A stretch of 64,000 nt of DNA. Source: Deinandra increscens subsp. villosa. Its lineage: Eukaryota; Streptophyta; Magnoliopsida; Asterales; Asteraceae. Shown here piece by piece: positions 61,716 through 64,000 of this stretch. The notes below the pieces were generated by a model. It was not told the origin of the DNA. It worked only from the letters and a program-made list of their open reading frames with translations, and did no database searches. The translations under genes and the position numbers were made by a program. The DNA lies in contig JBCNJP010000003.1 of the NCBI GenBank assembly GCA_039602395.1, positions 64,284,278-64,348,277 on the forward strand, written 5' to 3'. The stretch's first letter is position 1. Each line of letters opens with the position of its first letter.

Positions 61716-63833
61716 AATGAATGAGATGCAAGCGTTCGCAGACGTACCCAAGTTGTTCAAATTTGAATATTACCATGATTGGAATAAGCAATTTGAAGCA
61801 TATGTTGGTACTCATGATGTAAATTTGTAGATACCATTAAAGATGGGTATACTTATCCACAGTCTAGCGGAGTATCTAAAATGCAAAGAGATTTGTATCT
61901 GAGGAAAGAAAAAGTTATGAAAGAGAACTAAAAGCTTATGATATTCTCACAATGGCATTGTCAAAAGAATTATTGCCTCAATTCAAAACGTGCAAGAATT
62001 CAAAAATGTTTAGGGATGCTCTTGCTCAGAAATATGCTGAATTAAATGCATCTGGAAAGGAGGTTGATACTGAAGAATATACATCTTTTGCAAATTGTGA
62101 GAAGTTTGATAAAGATGGTTTTGCAGTTATGAAAGAATTTCAAAAAGATGGGTCTTCAAAATGTGAAGTTGTTGTGAATGAATTGCAGCTTCAACATAAG
62201 AATATGGAGTTGATTGCAAAAGTTTCAAAGCTGACTGAAACAAATGATGATTTGATGAAGGAAGTTGAGAAATGGAAGAAAGAAGCAGGTGATATGGCAG
62301 CAGCTTTTGATGATTTGTTTGCAAAATCAAAGATCAAAGTTGAAGGTCTAGAAAAGGATGTTGTTGATCTTACTGCTAAAGAATTACGTCATCAAGAGGA
62401 TAATACGAAGTTGGGATTTATAAACAAAGATGGGAGAAGGTTGTTCAAGAAACATATGATGCTTATGATCAGTTGAGGAGAGAAAATTTACTCTGAATAT
62501 AACAATAGAAGAACTTATTACAACACAAAAAGAGTTGGCTGAAGCGCAAAAGAAAATTGCAGACATGAAGATTGAGGTTCGTGATTTCAAAAGACAGTTG
62601 CATTATCTCAATAATTCATCGTCTTTTACAAACTTTTTGTGCAAATAGGAGAATTTTCAACAGATTTTCGGTGATGTTATTCTGAAAAATGTTCCACCTC
62701 CTGTGGTTATTGAAAATTCTATCAATACTTTGAAAGAAACAGAAGAAGTTTACGATTATTCAAAGTTTGCTGATAATTCTTTTAAGAAGAAGAAAAGGTC
62801 AAAATCGCCGAAGAAAAATGAAGAAAATTTTGATGCTAACAAGAGAACTAAATTTATCTCAAGTTCCATATTGCTTGATAAGGAAGAGGTTTTTTACGGC
62901 AATCCAGGAAAAGTGAAAGTCGACAAATTTTCAGATATTGTGATTGATATATCTTTGATTTCCAATAAAGATTATTTAAATGCCATCAAGGATGAGTTTT
63001 CTCGACTTGCTTCACAAGGTCATGAGAAACCTAAGTCGGTACCAAATAAATCTAAAAAGAATAGTGGTCTGGGATATGAAAGCAAAGACGAGAACGTGAA
63101 TGTTGGAAATGATTTCCAAGATGTGCTTGAGATAGAAGAAATTGTGGAGGATATCAAGGTTCACAAAGAAAAGGATATTCCACTTGAGAATCATATCTTG
63201 TGTTAACCTGATGTTGATTTTCAGTCAACAAATTCTAAGTTAGAGTGCCAAGAGAGTGATTCTTCTCAACATTCAACAATGTCAACGGAATCCATGTCAT
63301 CTCCTAAGTTGGCTGATGTGAGAGCTTGCTTTTACTGCAACAAGACGGGACATGTGATTCATGATTGTGTTACTCGAAAAAGATTTTCACGTGGTTCATA
63401 TCGATCTTCATCATCTGATTCAATGATTGTCAATGAGGTACCTATTAGCCAAAATCAGAAAAACCAAGGACAACCAGCTTATAAGAAACCGGTTGTTGGT
63501 AAAACCTCAAATTATGATGATTGGTCACCACAATTTTCAAAAAAAAAAACAATTTTTCCAGAATGAGTTTAAAATGCCTTACTCTAATGATCTTACTTAC
63601 TATGGCCCTAGAAAACGTCACCAACGTCATCCAAAATCTGAGAAAATGTTAGTTGGTGAGTTGTTAAATATTGTTTCCAACTTGTCACGGTATGTCAATG
63701 GTTCTGATTCGCATCGGGCGAAATCGTCTAAACCATTTCGTTCTTGGAAACAGAAATGGCAACCTCGGCGGGAAACGATTTTGGTGAGGATACGGGACGA
63801 CCCAAGCCAGTTTGGGTTCCCGTATTTAACTAA
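61716..63833 (+). pseudogene. Copia gag of element E, broken
   Basis: Starts near ATG 61,716 (FADVPKLFKFEYYHDWNKQF) and stops at 61,828. It resumes as YERELKAYDILTMALSKELL, then LAQKYAELNASGKEVD (about 61,920-62,075), with a Lys/Glu-rich coiled coil (62,160-62,440) and a charged linker (62,703-63,206). A CCHC knuckle CFYCNKTGHVIHDC lies at about 63,328. The C-terminus, after an A-run frameshift at 63,540, reads RPKPVWVPVFN with TAA at 63,831. Same family as element D on the other strand: after the stop both share a CAAGAAGRCCTRTTAG block. Confidence 0.8.
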
Positions 63834-64000
63834 AAGTTTTTTGAGGTTGTGTGCAGGATGCTTCAAGAAGGCCTATTAGTGATTGTAAAGTTGCTGATAG
63901 TGGAGTATTTTGCCTAAGTTAGCGCTTAACAGAGTTGATATTTCACAAACATTTTTCGGAAAATGATTTTTCAAAATCTAAAAAACCGAGGTATCCGTGT
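63834..64000 (+). other. Start of the region 3' of gag in element E
   Basis: After the gag stop there is GTTGTGTGCAG, then the block shared with element D; no protease motif appears in the 167 bp available. Confidence 0.5.

Overview
The window is nuclear DNA of a flowering plant, most likely an asterid and probably Asteraceae (inferred from the style of the LTR retrotransposons, an initiator-Met-tRNA primer site in nearly every LTR element, and multi-exon GT-AG genes). Almost everything recognisable is transposable-element DNA, much of it nested. No rRNA gene, canonical tRNA gene, CRISPR array or ordinary housekeeping gene was found.

Region 1 (1-10,254) is the most gene-like part. A four-exon FAR1/MULE-transposase gene (+ strand, ends 3,185) converges on a 13-exon Ulp1-protease-like gene (- strand, about 10,058 to 4,096). 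All twelve introns of the second gene join in frame at GT-AG sites. Its protease domain keeps the His, but the nucleophile Cys is Ser and the Asp position is Glu. The pairing resembles Mutator-like elements that carry Ulp1 genes (Kaonashi-type). About 29 copies of a near-palindromic motif (consensus TGATGCACRTGTGCATCA) lie in the introns and spacer of both genes and I see no such cluster elsewhere. A 500-N gap follows (10,255-10,754).

Region 2 (10,755-16,400) holds a SINE/RTE-type 3' tail, a Helitron-type 3' end, a truncated LTR with its primer site on the - strand, and a short motif array. Region 3 (about 16,300-28,397) holds two gag-only Copia elements: D (- strand, 5' LTR 20,988-21,327) and A (+ strand, LTR 21,964-22,375, 3' LTR start 28,340). 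Region 4 (28,398-35,533) is Copia B, a gag-pol element inserted into the 3' LTR of A and carrying several frameshifts and stops.

Region 5 (35,059-43,550) is an almost perfect head-to-tail duplication of 4,246 bp. It joins the end of Copia B pol to the 3' part of an Athila-like Ty3 element (- strand). The rest of that element follows: env-like ORF, integrase, RT-RNase H, protease and gag (43,256-49,924). Its gag is interrupted at 49,925 by a 3.17-kb LTR of another family (C) that contains two tRNA-like sequences. Noncoding DNA follows to 57,369.

Region 6 (57,370-64,000) is a Copia element E (+ strand, gag only as far as visible). Its leader is interrupted by a 1,907-bp PIF/Harbinger-like element (59,485-61,391, TTA target duplication) that carries only the Myb/SANT-like gene and no transposase.

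Apparent nesting order: B into A; C into Athila; Harbinger into E; E into the C-associated noncoding DNA.
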